From contig NZ_CP110139.1 of assembly GCF_025979885.1 (NCBI RefSeq), forward strand, positions 62,001 through 126,000: DNA of 64,000 nucleotides. The letters run 5' to 3'. Each line of letters begins with the position of its first letter. Within the stretch, counting starts at the first letter, position 1. The notes under the pieces were generated by a model. That model saw nothing but the letters and a program-made list of their open reading frames with translations, was not told the origin of the DNA and ran no database searches. Source of the stretch: Hymenobacter sp. YIM 151500-1 (GTDB lineage: Bacteria > Bacteroidota > Bacteroidia > Cytophagales > Hymenobacteraceae). Positions 53,719 to 62,663 of the stretch are shown here, one piece after another. A program made the translations under genes and the position numbers.

Positions 53719-56700
53719 CTACATCGCCTTATACTCGTTCCAACTCTTAATTTTCAAGTCCTCTATCCCCAGCGTGCAGAAAGCCAGAATAAAGGCCCGC
53801 GCCAGCCGCGCATTCGTCAGCAAGGGCACGCCGGAATCCACGGCGGTGCGGCGGATTTTGTAGTCGTTGTCCAGCTCGCCTTTGGAGAGGTTTTTCGGGA
53901 CGTTGATGACCAAGTCGATTTTCTTTTCCTTCAGGTAGGTTAGCACGTTGGGCTCCTGCATATCGTTGGGCCAGAAGAGCAGGCTCGAGGGCACGTTGTT
54001 TTCGGCGAAGAAGCGGTGGGTGCCCTGGGTGGCGTAGATCCGGTACCCGCGCTTCACCAGTAGCTCGGTGGCGGAGAGCAGCGCCACTTTCGACTGGATG
54101 GTGCCGCCGGAAATCAGCACCGATTTCTGCGGGATTTTGTAGCCCACGCTCAGCATGGCTTTCAGCAGGGCTTCCTCGGCGGTGTCGCCCAGGCAGCCTA
54201 CTTCGCCGGTGCTCACCATGTCGACGCGCAGCACCGGGTCGGCGCCGGGCAGGCGGGTGAACGAGAACTGCGGGGCCTTCACGCCCACGAAGGGCAGGTC
54301 GTACACCCGCTCGCTTTCGTCGCGCGCTACTTGCTTGCCCAGCAGCACTTGGGTAGCCTTTTTGATGAGGTTGTTGCCCGATATTTTCGACACGAACGGG
54401 TAGCTGCGCGAGGCGCGCAGGTTGCACTCAATCACGCGTATTTCCCGGTTTTTCTCCAGGAACTGGATGTTGAACGGCCCGCTGATCTGGAAGCGCCGGG
54501 CAATCTTCTCGGCAATGACCTTGAGCTTGCGCACCGTGCCCACGTACACGCGCTGCGGCGGGTAATACATGGTGGCGTCGCCGGAGTGCACGCCGGCAAA
54601 CTCCACGTGCTCCGATATGGCGTAGCTCACGATTTCGCCCCGGTCGGCCACGGCGTCCAGCTCGATTTCCTTGGCTTCCTGGATAAACTCCGACACCACC
54701 ACCGGGTACTCGGCGCTGACGGCGGCGGCCAGCTTCAAGTACTCTTCCAGCTCCTGCGGGTTCAACACCACGTTCATGGCCGCGCCCGACAACACGTAGC
54801 TGGGCCGGATGAGCACCGGGTAGCCCACTTCCCGCACGAAGGCGTGAATGGCTTCCATGCTTGTCAGCTCGCTCCAGCGCGGCTGGGCAATGCCCAGCTC
54901 GTCGAGGATGCTGCTGAACTTGTGGCGGTTCTCGGCCTCGTCGATGCGGGCCGCCGAAGTGCCCAGGATGGGCGCGCCGGCCTGCTCCAGGCGGGTGGCG
55001 ATGTTGTTGGGAATCTGCCCGCCGGTACTCAGAATCACGCCCTCGGGTAACTCAAACTCCAGGATGTCCATCACCCGCTCGAAGCTCAGCTCCTCGAAGT
55101 AGAGCCGGTCGCTCACGTCGTAGTCGGTCGAGACGGTTTCGGGGTTGTAGTTGATGATGATGGACTTGTAGCCTTCCTCGGCCACGGTCTGCACGGCCTG
55201 CACGCCGCACCAATCGAACTCCACCGACGAGCCGATGCGGTACACGCCCGAACCCAGCACGGCCACCGACTTGGCGGTTTCGCGGGCCAGGTCGTTTTCG
55301 GTGCCGTGGTAGGTGAGGTAGAGGTAGTTGGTGCGGGCCGGAAACTCGGCGGCCAGCGTGTCAATCTGCTTCACCACGGGCCGCACGCCCAGGGCCTGGC
55401 GGCGGGCGCGCACCAGCAGCTCGTTGGCTTTGACGTTGCTGGTGGCGCTGTTCTCGCCCAGCAGCAGCACGGCAATCTGCTGGTCCGAGAAACCGGCTTT
55501 CTTTACCTCGCGCAACAGCTTGGTTTCCAACGAGTCCAGGCCGGTGGCGCGGCCGGCGGCCAGCTGCTGGCCGAGTTGGAAAATCGTGAACAGGCGCTGC
55601 AAAAACCAGTGGTCGATGCGCGTCAGCTGGTGTACCTGTTCCAGCGTGTAGCCGGCCTCGAAGGCGTGGTTGATGGCGAAGATGCGCTCCTCGTTCGGCT
55701 CGCTCAGCAGCTTGTCAATCGTGTCTTGGTCGACGTGCTCGGGCCGGTTGGCCACAAAGCCGCGCCGGCCGGTGTCGAGCATCCGCAAACCCTTCTGAAT
55801 GGCTTCCTCAAACGACTTGCCGATGGCCATGACCTCGCCCACGCTCTTCATGGCCGAACCAATCTGCCGGTTCACGCCCGAGAATTTGCCCAGGTCCCAG
55901 CGCGGCAGCTTCACCACTACGTAGTCCAGGGCCGGCTCGAAAAAGGCCGACGTGGTTTGCGTGACGCTGTTTTTCAGCTCGGCCAGCGAGTAGCCTAGAC
56001 TCAGTTTGGCGGCCACGAAAGCCAGCGGGTAGCCCGTGGCCTTGGAAGCCAGCGCCGAGGAGCGCGACAAGCGCGCATTCACCTCAATCACCCGATAATC
56101 TTCTGACTCCGGATCCAAAGCGTACTGAATATTGCACTCGCCCACGATGCCCAAGTGCCGGATGGTCTGGATGCCGATGCTGCGCAGCTTGTGGTACTCG
56201 CGGTTGCTGAGCGTCTGCGACGGGGCCACCACGATGCTCTCGCCGGTGTGGATGCCGATGGGGTCGAAGTTTTCCATGTTGCAGACCGTGATGCAGTTAT
56301 CAAACTGGTCGCGCACTACTTCGTACTCCACTTCCTTCCAGCCCTTGAGCGATTCTTCCACCAGAATCTGGTCCGACGTGGTAAAGGCCTGCCGGGCCAG
56401 GGCACGCAGCTCGTCCATGTTGTTGGCAAAGCCGCTGCCCAGCCCGCCCAGCGCAAACGCCGCCCGCACGATGATGGGAAAGCCGATTTTCTCGCCGGCC
56501 AGCAGGGCATCGTCCAGCGTCGTCACGGCCACGCTGCGGGCGCAGAGTACGCCAATCTGCGCCAGCTTCTCCTTGAAAATCTCCCGGTCCTCGGTGTCGA
56601 TGATGCTCTGCACGGGCGTACCCAGCACCCGCACGCTGTACTTCTCAAATACGCCGGCGCGGAACAGGGCCACGGCGCAGTTCAGGGCCGTCTGCCCGCC

Positions 56701-56961
56701 AAACGCTACCAGAATGCCATCGGGCCGCTCCTTTTTGATGACCTCCTCCACGAAGTAGGGCGTCACGGGCAGAAAGTACACGTCGTCGGCCATGCCCTCC
56801 GAGGTCTGCACGGTGGCAATGTTGGGGTTGATGAGGATGGTACGGATGCCTTCCTCCTTGAGTGCTTTGAGGGCTTGCGAGCCGGAATAGTCGAACTCTC
56901 CGGCCTCGCCGATTTTGAGGGCGCCGGAACCGAGGATGAGAACTTTGTTGGGTTTGTTCAT
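53719..56961 (-). CDS. carB: Carbamoyl-phosphate synthase large subunit
   Basis: Makes carbamoyl phosphate from bicarbonate, ammonia (from CarA) and two ATP, for pyrimidine and arginine synthesis. 1080 residues: two tandem carboxyphosphate / carbamoyl-phosphate ATP-grasp halves (about 1-540 and 550-930) and an MGS-like allosteric domain at the C-terminus (about 940-1080), where UMP or IMP/ornithine bind in known enzymes. Key stretches are GSGALKIGEAGEFDYSGSQA and GSGVYRIGSSVEFDWCGVQA. It is separated from carA by an Imm7-like gene, an unusual arrangement. Confidence 0.96.
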   Translation of the reverse strand: MNKPNKVLILGSGALKIGEAGEFDYSGSQALKALKEEGIRTILINPNIATVQTSEGMADDVYFLPVTPYFVEEVIKKERPDGILVAFGGQTALNCAVALFRAGVFEKYSVRVLGTPVQSIIDTEDREIFKEKLAQIGVLCARSVAVTTLDDALLAGEKIGFPIIVRAAFALGGLGSGFANNMDELRALARQAFTTSDQILVEESLKGWKEVEYEVVRDQFDNCITVCNMENFDPIGIHTGESIVVAPSQTLSNREYHKLRSIGIQTIRHLGIVGECNIQYALDPESEDYRVIEVNARLSRSSALASKATGYPLAFVAAKLSLGYSLAELKNSVTQTTSAFFEPALDYVVVKLPRWDLGKFSGVNRQIGSAMKSVGEVMAIGKSFEEAIQKGLRMLDTGRRGFVANRPEHVDQDTIDKLLSEPNEERIFAINHAFEAGYTLEQVHQLTRIDHWFLQRLFTIFQLGQQLAAGRATGLDSLETKLLREVKKAGFSDQQIAVLLLGENSATSNVKANELLVRARRQALGVRPVVKQIDTLAAEFPARTNYLYLTYHGTENDLARETAKSVAVLGSGVYRIGSSVEFDWCGVQAVQTVAEEGYKSIIINYNPETVSTDYDVSDRLYFEELSFERVMDILEFELPEGVILSTGGQIPNNIATRLEQAGAPILGTSAARIDEAENRHKFSSILDELGIAQPRWSELTSMEAIHAFVREVGYPVLIRPSYVLSGAAMNVVLNPQELEEYLKLAAAVSAEYPVVVSEFIQEAKEIELDAVADRGEIVSYAISEHVEFAGVHSGDATMYYPPQRVYVGTVRKLKVIAEKIARRFQISGPFNIQFLEKNREIRVIECNLRASRSYPFVSKISGNNLIKKATQVLLGKQVARDESERVYDLPFVGVKAPQFSFTRLPGADPVLRVDMVSTGEVGCLGDTAEEALLKAMLSVGYKIPQKSVLISGGTIQSKVALLSATELLVKRGYRIYATQGTHRFFAENNVPSSLLFWPNDMQEPNVLTYLKEKKIDLVINVPKNLSKGELDNDYKIRRTAVDSGVPLLTNARLARAFILAFCTLGIEDLKIKSWNEYKAM

Positions 56962-57022
56962 TCTAAGGGTTGGGTAACAGACCGTCGGGTCGTGTTAAAA
57001 AGGCAGTCGGGTTAGTGATTTC

Positions 57023-57448
57023 TTAGTCTTTAGGAGGATGGTTCTCGTCGTAGTCTTGCTCTACTTCTTCCACGTAAGGCGACAGGAATAAATCTTTTGA
57101 CTTTACAAGCCGGCCTCGTTTCAAGACGTACACCTGAAATTCATTGTGCTGACACTCATCTTCATCATCATGAAAATGAAGAAGTCCATAGCTACCCGTT
57201 GAATTATCAGCTACCCAAGTAAAAATTTCTAAGGGATAAAATGGAACGCCTAAATGATTATGCTGCACTGTAAGAGTAAAGCAGGCCAATCCATTACGGC
57301 TCGTTAACCTACCCACTTGGTCATCAAGCATTCCTGCATACTGCCTAAGCAGAAATTGTTTGAAGTTGTACAGAAAGTTATTCTGCTCAGAATCTTCTGA
57401 GTGATAGTCGCTATAACGCAACGTGATCCAACCATGTACTTCTACCAT
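57023..57448 (-). CDS. Imm7-like immunity protein (orphan)
   Basis: A 141-residue, acidic, cytoplasmic-looking protein whose N-terminus MVEVHGWITLRYSDY and Trp/Phe pattern (FTWVADNSTGSYGLLHFHDDED) resemble the Imm7 family of predicted immunity proteins, which neutralise polymorphic toxins. The family call is from memory of its motifs. No toxin gene is adjacent. The gene is clearly more AT-rich than carA and carB on either side, which suggests recent insertion into the pyrimidine operon. It has no terminator or promoter of its own that I can see, so it is probably expressed with the car genes. Confidence 0.55.
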   Translation of the reverse strand: MVEVHGWITLRYSDYHSEDSEQNNFLYNFKQFLLRQYAGMLDDQVGRLTSRNGLACFTLTVQHNHLGVPFYPLEIFTWVADNSTGSYGLLHFHDDEDECQHNEFQVYVLKRGRLVKSKDLFLSPYVEEVEQDYDENHPPKD

Positions 57449-57548
57449 TCTGAGTTGCGCTAACCTTATTAAGCCGGTAACAGGAAGCTTTAAACAAAGC
57501 GGGCAAGATGCTTCGCTACGCTCTGCATGACATTCTTTTTAGCTCCTT

Positions 57549-58625
57549 CTATTTACCCTCCTTATACTCCACCACCGCCTGCAAAAAGTCATCGAACAGA
57601 AACTCCGTATCCTCCGGCCCGCCCGCCGCTTCGGGGTGAAACTGGGTGGAGAAAAACGGCTTGGACGTATGCTTGATGCCCTCGCAGGTGCCATCGTTCA
57701 GGTTCTCGAACAGCATTTTCCACTCGACGGGTAGCGTATCGGTATCCACCGCGAAGCCGTGGTTTTGGGAGGTGATGTAGCAGCGCTGGGTGCCGGCCAG
57801 GCGCACGGGCTGGTTGTGGCTGCGGTGGCCGTATTTGAGCTTAAAGGTGTCGCCGCCCGCCGCCAGGCCCATGAGCTGGGAGCCCAGGCAGATGCCGAAG
57901 ATGGGCTTGTCCTGGGTTAGGGCCTTTTGCAGGTGCTGGATGGTGGCGGTGCACATTTTCGGGTCGCCGGGGCCGTTGCTCAGGAACAGGCCGTCGTAGT
58001 CGAGGGTCGTGAAATCATAGTCCCAGGGCACGCGAATCAGCTCTACGTCGCGCTCCAGGAAGCAGCGGATGATGTTGGTCTTGGTGCCGCAGTCCACCAG
58101 CACGATTTTGTGCTGGCCGCTGCCGTAGTGCTGCACGCCTTCGGGGCTCACCTGCGCCACCAGGTTGTCGAGATTGGGGTCATGAAAGGGCACGTCGTCC
58201 GCGGCCACGATTTTGCCCAGCAGAGCGCCTTGCTCGCGCAGCTTCTTGGTGAGCAGGCGGGTATCGACGCCGCAGATGCCGGGGATGTTGTATTCCTTCA
58301 GCCAGTCGCCCAGGCTTTTGGCGGCGTTCCAGTGGCTGTGCTCCTCGGAGTAGTAGTTCACCACCAGCCCGGCAATGTGGATTTTGTCGGACTCGAAAAT
58401 CTTCGAAATCGACTCGTAGAGTTCCTCGCCGGGCACGCCGTAGTTGCCCACCATGGGTGTGGTGAGCACCAGAATCTGGCCCGCGAAGGAGGGGTCGGTG
58501 AGGTTTTCGGGGTAGCCCGTCATGGCCGTGCTGAACACGACCTCGCCCGCGGCGGAGGTAAAGGCTCCGAAGGATTCGCCTTGAATTTCGGTGCCGTCTT
58601 CGAGGATGAGTTTTACGGTTTTCAT
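57549..58625 (-). CDS. carA: Carbamoyl-phosphate synthase small subunit (glutaminase)
   Basis: Hydrolyses glutamine and channels ammonia to CarB. 358 residues from the ATG at 58625 (MKTVKLILEDG). Class I glutamine-amidotransferase residues are present: the nucleophile in FGICLGSQL and the His/Glu of FHPEA. The frame is open another 116 codons upstream, but that part is Arg/Pro-rich, runs through a hairpin repeat and over the neighbouring gene's region, and is not coding. A repeat arm (58641-58685) lies directly upstream. Confidence 0.95.
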   Translation of the reverse strand: MKTVKLILEDGTEIQGESFGAFTSAAGEVVFSTAMTGYPENLTDPSFAGQILVLTTPMVGNYGVPGEELYESISKIFESDKIHIAGLVVNYYSEEHSHWNAAKSLGDWLKEYNIPGICGVDTRLLTKKLREQGALLGKIVAADDVPFHDPNLDNLVAQVSPEGVQHYGSGQHKIVLVDCGTKTNIIRCFLERDVELIRVPWDYDFTTLDYDGLFLSNGPGDPKMCTATIQHLQKALTQDKPIFGICLGSQLMGLAAGGDTFKLKYGHRSHNQPVRLAGTQRCYITSQNHGFAVDTDTLPVEWKMLFENLNDGTCEGIKHTSKPFFSTQFHPEAAGGPEDTEFLFDDFLQAVVEYKEGK

Positions 58626-58640
58626 TGTGCTGGCGGGGCG

Positions 58641-58685
58641 CCTCACCCCCCGGCCCCCTCTCCGAAAAGGAGAGGGGGTGCGTTC
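58641..58685. repeat. CCTCACCCCC...GGAGAGGGGG hairpin repeat, copy 1
   Basis: Consists of CCTCACCCCCCGGCCC, then CCCTCTCCGAAAAGGAGAGGG forming a tight hairpin, then TGCGTTC. Same orientation as copies 2 and 4. It is immediately upstream of carA. Confidence 0.85.
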
Positions 58686-58705
58686 TGGTGGGGGGCGGGG
58701 CGTTT

Positions 58706-59107
58706 TTAGAGGTTGATTTTGATGGTGGCTAGGACGCGCCGGGGTAGATTGAGGGCTTGCTCGTTGGTGAAGCGGAGGATGCGGTATCCTAGCTCCTGAA
58801 GGTAGGCGGTGCGGCCTTGGTCGTAGGCGGCTTGGTCGGGTTCGAGGTGTCCGGCCCCGTCCAGTTCCACAATCAGTCGGTGGGTGAGGCAGACGAAGTC
58901 GACGATGTAGCGGTCGATACTGTGCTGGCGGCGGAACTTTACGCCGAGCTGGTTGCCGCGCAGGAGCTGCCACAACTTTGCTTCGGCCGGGGTAGGCTCG
59001 TGGCGCATACCTCGGGCGCGTTCTTTTAGCTTCAGCCTGGCGTACTGCTTTTTGTCGGCCGTGAAGATTTTGTCTTGGGGCAGATAGTTTTCGGCGGTGG
59101 GTTCCAT
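58706..59107 (-). CDS. DUF559 endonuclease-domain protein (Vsr-like fold)
   Basis: A 133-residue protein of the DUF559 family, related to very-short-patch-repair and other PD-(D/E)xK-type nucleases. Family landmarks are RHEPTPAEAKLWQLLR, GVKFRRQHSIDRYIVDF and LIVELDGAGH followed by YLQELGYRILRF. DUF559 genes are scattered singly through Bacteroidota genomes, often beside repeats, and their biological role is unknown. Here it lies between copies 1 and 2 of the hairpin repeat, inside the pyrimidine cluster. Confidence 0.88.
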   Translation of the reverse strand: MEPTAENYLPQDKIFTADKKQYARLKLKERARGMRHEPTPAEAKLWQLLRGNQLGVKFRRQHSIDRYIVDFVCLTHRLIVELDGAGHLEPDQAAYDQGRTAYLQELGYRILRFTNEQALNLPRRVLATIKINL

Positions 59108-59124
59108 AATGTTCTGGCGGGGTG

Positions 59125-59260
59125 CCTCACCCCCTGGCCCCCTCTCCGAAAAAGGAGAGGGGGTGCGTTCAACGAGTGAGCTTGAGGAAGAAAAGCTAGA
59201 GCTAAAAACTAGAAACTAGTCCCCCCTCTCCTTTTCGGAGAGGGGGCTAGGGGGTGAGGC
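59125..59260. repeat. Inverted pair of hairpin repeats, copies 2 and 3
   Basis: Copy 2 (59125-59170, plus orientation) and copy 3 (59221-59260, minus orientation) of the CCTCACCCCC repeat flank a 50-base AT-rich spacer. This REPIN-like doublet marks the 3' border of purK. Confidence 0.85.
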
Positions 59261-59285
59261 GAACCAACGAACGACATCCTACACT

Positions 59286-60536
59286 CTAGATAAAGTCCAG
59301 CCCCGGCAAGCCGAGCAAACCAGCGGCGCGCCGCGCCACGGTTTTGACCCTGGCGACATCCGGGCCGGTGATGGTCAGGTGGCCCATCTTGCGGCCTGCG
59401 CGTGCCTGCACCTTGCCGTACAGGTGCAAGTGCGTGCCCGGCAAACTCAGCACGGCGGGCCAGTCCGGCTCCCGCCGCCCACCATTGCCGTCCAACCACA
59501 CCTCGCCCAGCAGGTTGAGCATAATAGCCGGCGAATGGTGGCGCGGCGGCGGCAAGGGCAAGCCCGCCATCGCCCGGACCTGCAGGTCAAACTGCGACAC
59601 GTCACAGGCGTCCAGGGTGTAGTGGCCGCTGTTATGCGGGCGCGGGGCCATTTCGTTGACCACCAGGCCGCCGTGCGCGCTGCCGTCTGCCACCACAAAA
59701 AACTCGACGCACAGCACCCCGACGTAACTCAGATGCTGCGAAATGGAAACGGCCGCCTCGCGGGCCCTATCGGCCAGGGCGGGCGGCATGTTTCCTTCGT
59801 AGGCGTGGGTCACGGCCAGAATGCCATCGACGTGCACGTTGCGCTGCGGGGCGAAGCTGACGACTTGCCCGTCCCAGCCGCGCGCCACCAGCACCGAACA
59901 CTCGGCGGTTAGCGGCAGCAGCTTTTCCAGCACGCAGGCGGCGCCGCCCAACTCCGCCCAGGCGGCGGCCAGTTCAACGGCGGTCCTGACGCGGACCTGG
60001 CCCTTGCCGTCATAACCCAGGCGCGCGGTTTTCAGGATGCCAGGCAGCAAATCCGCCCGGTCGTCCTGGACGGCCTGCAGCTGGGCCAGCGTTTCAATCA
60101 CCGCATAGGGCGCGCAGGTCACCCCCGACACGTCAGCGCAGGCCGTGAAGAGGGCTTTTTCCGCGATGCGGTTTTGGGCAATGCCCACCACAGCCGCGCC
60201 CGGCGCCACGGGCCGGGTCAGCGCCAGCGCTTGCAGGGCCTGGGCGGGCACGTTTTCAAACTCGGTGGTGATGGCCTGGCACAGCTGGGCCAGTTGCGCC
60301 AGCCCGGCCGGGTCGTGGTAGTCGGTCTGGATGTGGTGGTGACTCACTTGCCCGGCCGGGCTTTGCGCGTCAGGCTCCAGCACGGCGGTGAAGTAACCCA
60401 GGCGCTGGGCGGCATGCACAAACATCCGGCCCAGCTGGCCGCCCCCCATCACCCCCAGGGTCGCCTGCTGGCCAGCGGCGTCCTCACTGCCCGGTAAAAC
60501 CGGGGTCATGGCTACATCGTGCATATCGGCGCTCAT
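59286..60536 (-). CDS. purK: 5-(carboxyamino)imidazole ribonucleotide synthase, betaproteobacterial type
   Basis: ATP-dependent carboxylation of aminoimidazole ribonucleotide in purine synthesis; ATP-grasp fold, 416 residues. Landmarks are [47 protein letters not shown] and [14 protein letters not shown] with DACDVSQF. The sequence style, including SHHHIQTDY, the long Ala-rich N-terminus and the C-terminal [19 protein letters not shown], matches Comamonadaceae/Burkholderiales PurK, not the shorter Bacteroidota enzymes, so lateral transfer is likely. It overlaps purE by 4 bases (ATGA). Confidence 0.93.
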   Translation of the reverse strand: MSADMHDVAMTPVLPGSEDAAGQQATLGVMGGGQLGRMFVHAAQRLGYFTAVLEPDAQSPAGQVSHHHIQTDYHDPAGLAQLAQLCQAITTEFENVPAQALQALALTRPVAPGAAVVGIAQNRIAEKALFTACADVSGVTCAPYAVIETLAQLQAVQDDRADLLPGILKTARLGYDGKGQVRVRTAVELAAAWAELGGAACVLEKLLPLTAECSVLVARGWDGQVVSFAPQRNVHVDGILAVTHAYEGNMPPALADRAREAAVSISQHLSYVGVLCVEFFVVADGSAHGGLVVNEMAPRPHNSGHYTLDACDVSQFDLQVRAMAGLPLPPPRHHSPAIMLNLLGEVWLDGNGGRREPDWPAVLSLPGTHLHLYGKVQARAGRKMGHLTITGPDVARVKTVARRAAGLLGLPGLDFI

Positions 60537-61069
60537 ACCGGCAGCGTCATGGCGCGAGCGGCTTCGGTTTGTTCGGCGCGAAACGCCTGCAGTTTGGTCG
60601 CCAGGCCGGGGTCGTGCAGGGCCAGCAGGCTGACGGCAAACAAGGCCGCATTGGCCGCCCCGGCCGTGCCAATGGCAAACGTGGCCACGGGCACCCCCTT
60701 GGGCATTTGCACGATGCTGTGCAGCGAATCTACCCCCTGCAGATGGCGACTGGCCACCGGCACTCCGAGCACGGGCAGCGTGGTTTTGGCGGCCATCATG
60801 CCCGGCAGGTGGGCGGCCCCTCCTGCCCCGGCGATGATGGCCTGCAAGCCGCGCGGGCCGGCTTGTTCGGCGTAGGCAAACAAGTCGTCAGGCATGCGGT
60901 GGGCCGACACGACGCGCGCTTCATGGGCCACGCCAAAGTGCGCGAGCATCTGCACGGCATGCTGCATGGTGTCCCAGTCGCTGCTGGAGCCCATGACCAC
61001 GCCGATCAGGGGCTGGCCTGAAGCGGTGCCGGGGGTATCGGGGGTGTTGGAGGTGGAAAGGGTATTCAT
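60533..61069 (-). CDS. purE: N5-carboxyaminoimidazole ribonucleotide mutase, betaproteobacterial type
   Basis: Moves the carboxyl group placed by PurK to give CAIR, completing the two-step carboxylation. 178 residues from the ATG at 61069 (a TTG three codons earlier is less likely). Class I PurE landmarks are [34 protein letters not shown] and [24 protein letters not shown] (partly given). The wording again is typical of Comamonadaceae. Translationally coupled to purK; both lie between repeat pairs within a pyrimidine operon. Confidence 0.94.
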   Translation of the reverse strand: MNTLSTSNTPDTPGTASGQPLIGVVMGSSSDWDTMQHAVQMLAHFGVAHEARVVSAHRMPDDLFAYAEQAGPRGLQAIIAGAGGAAHLPGMMAAKTTLPVLGVPVASRHLQGVDSLHSIVQMPKGVPVATFAIGTAGAANAALFAVSLLALHDPGLATKLQAFRAEQTEAARAMTLPV

Positions 61070-61100
61070 GGGAAACAAATCAAGCTGACCTGACGCAGTG

Positions 61101-61246
61101 CCTCACCCCCCAGCCCCCTCTCCGAAAAGGAGAGGGGGAGCCAGACGATAAGGGTAATTATCTAATGGCTGTTTCTCAATTTTTGAGACATATATTCCGT
61201 CTCGGCTCCCCCTCTCCTTTTCGGAGAGGGGGCTGGGGGGTGAGGC
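61101..61246. repeat. Inverted pair of hairpin repeats, copies 4 and 5
   Basis: Copy 4 (61101-61140) and copy 5 (61206-61246) are inverted copies of the CCTCACCCCC repeat around a 65-base AT-rich spacer. The pair lies just upstream of purE and downstream of pyrC and mirrors the pair at 59125-59260. Confidence 0.85.
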
Positions 61247-61289
61247 GCCCCGCCAGAACTAGATTGTTGAATGCGTGAGTACTTAACTA

Positions 61290-62567
61290 TCAGCGCTCCA
61301 GCAGGACTTCCGTGCCTAAAATCACCATATCCACCCGACCTTTCAGCGTCTGGTCGATGAAGGGCGTGTTCTGGGATTTGGACTTCATGAATTCCCGCGT
61401 GAAGGTTGTTTCCGCTTCGGTATCGAACAGGACGCAATTGGCTTCTTGGCCGACTTCGATGGTGGGTACCGGCAGGCCCATCAGACGGCGGGGCTCCGCC
61501 GAATAGCGCTTCACCACCAAGTCCCACCCGAATTTCCCGGGCCGGACGAAGTGGTGATAGAGCGACACCAGAGCCGTATCCAAGCCGGTGATGCCATTGG
61601 GCGCGCTGATGAAATCCTGGGCTTTCTCGTACGGCGTGTGCGGCGCGTGGTCGGTGGCAATGAGGTCGAACACGCCTTCGATGAGCCCTTCGAGCAGGGC
61701 ATCACAATCCGCCTGCGTGCGCAGCGGCGGGTTCATCTTGTAGTTCGTGTCGTAGTCGCCGATGTGCTCGTCGGTGAACAGCAGGTGGTGCGGGGCCACT
61801 TCCGCCGTGACCTTCACATCGCCGCGGGATTTCCACCAGCGGATGGTCTCCATGCCGAGCTTGCTGGAAACGTGTTGGATGTGAATGTGGGCGCCCGCTG
61901 CCCGGGCCAGGCGGATGTCGCGGTCGATGATGATTTCTTCCGCGCACGCCGGCGAACCTTTGATGCCGAGCCGGTAACTCATCACCCCTTCGTTCAGGGC
62001 GCGCGGCCCGGCCAGTTCCGGTACCTCGCAGTGGCTGGCGAAAAACATCCCGAACTCGGTGGCGTACTGCATCGCCCGCAGCAACACCGCTGGGTCGTGG
62101 GTGGTGTCCCCGTCGTCGGTGAGCATCTTCACCCCAAGCTCGCGCATGCCCTCGATTTCCGCCAGTTCCTTGCCCTCGCGGTTCTTGGTGACGCAGCCGG
62201 AGGTATACACCGGAATGCGGGACCGGTGCTTGGCATTTTCCAGCACGGTGGCAATAGCGGTTGCCGAGTCGAGGGCCGGGCGGGTATTCGGCATCATGAC
62301 CACGCCGGTAACGCCGCCATTGATGGCCGCTTCGCTACCCGTGGTGATGGTTTCCTTGTTCTCAAATCCCGGAGCGCGGAAATGAACGTGGGCATCAAAC
62401 ATGGCCGGCATCAGCACCCGACCGCGCGCGTCGATGACCCGGGCACCCTCGGGAATGGCTAGGTTGCTGCCGATATGCTGAATTTTTCCTTCGACAATCA
62501 GGACGTCGCCTTCGACAAGCACAGGTGAATTTTCAGAGGCGATGCGGGCGTTTTGAAGGAGAAGCAT
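61290..62567 (-). CDS. pyrC: Dihydroorotase
   Basis: Cyclises carbamoyl aspartate to dihydroorotate, third step of pyrimidine synthesis. 425 residues, class I dihydroorotase of the amidohydrolase superfamily. Metal ligands H60 and H62 (DAHVHFR), a later His in VTAEVAPHHLLF and the catalytic Asp in LIATDHAPH are all seen. 96 bases after pyrB. It ends 44 bases before the repeat pair that precedes purE. Confidence 0.95.
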   Translation of the reverse strand: MLLLQNARIASENSPVLVEGDVLIVEGKIQHIGSNLAIPEGARVIDARGRVLMPAMFDAHVHFRAPGFENKETITTGSEAAINGGVTGVVMMPNTRPALDSATAIATVLENAKHRSRIPVYTSGCVTKNREGKELAEIEGMRELGVKMLTDDGDTTHDPAVLLRAMQYATEFGMFFASHCEVPELAGPRALNEGVMSYRLGIKGSPACAEEIIIDRDIRLARAAGAHIHIQHVSSKLGMETIRWWKSRGDVKVTAEVAPHHLLFTDEHIGDYDTNYKMNPPLRTQADCDALLEGLIEGVFDLIATDHAPHTPYEKAQDFISAPNGITGLDTALVSLYHHFVRPGKFGWDLVVKRYSAEPRRLMGLPVPTIEVGQEANCVLFDTEAETTFTREFMKSKSQNTPFIDQTLKGRVDMVILGTEVLLER

Positions 62568-62663
62568 GAATGGATGAGTGCGGTAAACCGGCAGAGGGGG
62601 TGGGGGTATTTAGGCTATTGGGAATGAAAATACACGGGCGGCACTAGCCGTCGCGTCCGGCAT

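Noticed and set aside
58626..58973. In-frame N-terminal extension of carA by 116 codons
   Set aside because: Arg/Pro-rich, passes through a hairpin repeat and the neighbouring DUF559 gene; CarA proteins begin at the MKTVKLILEDG-type start.
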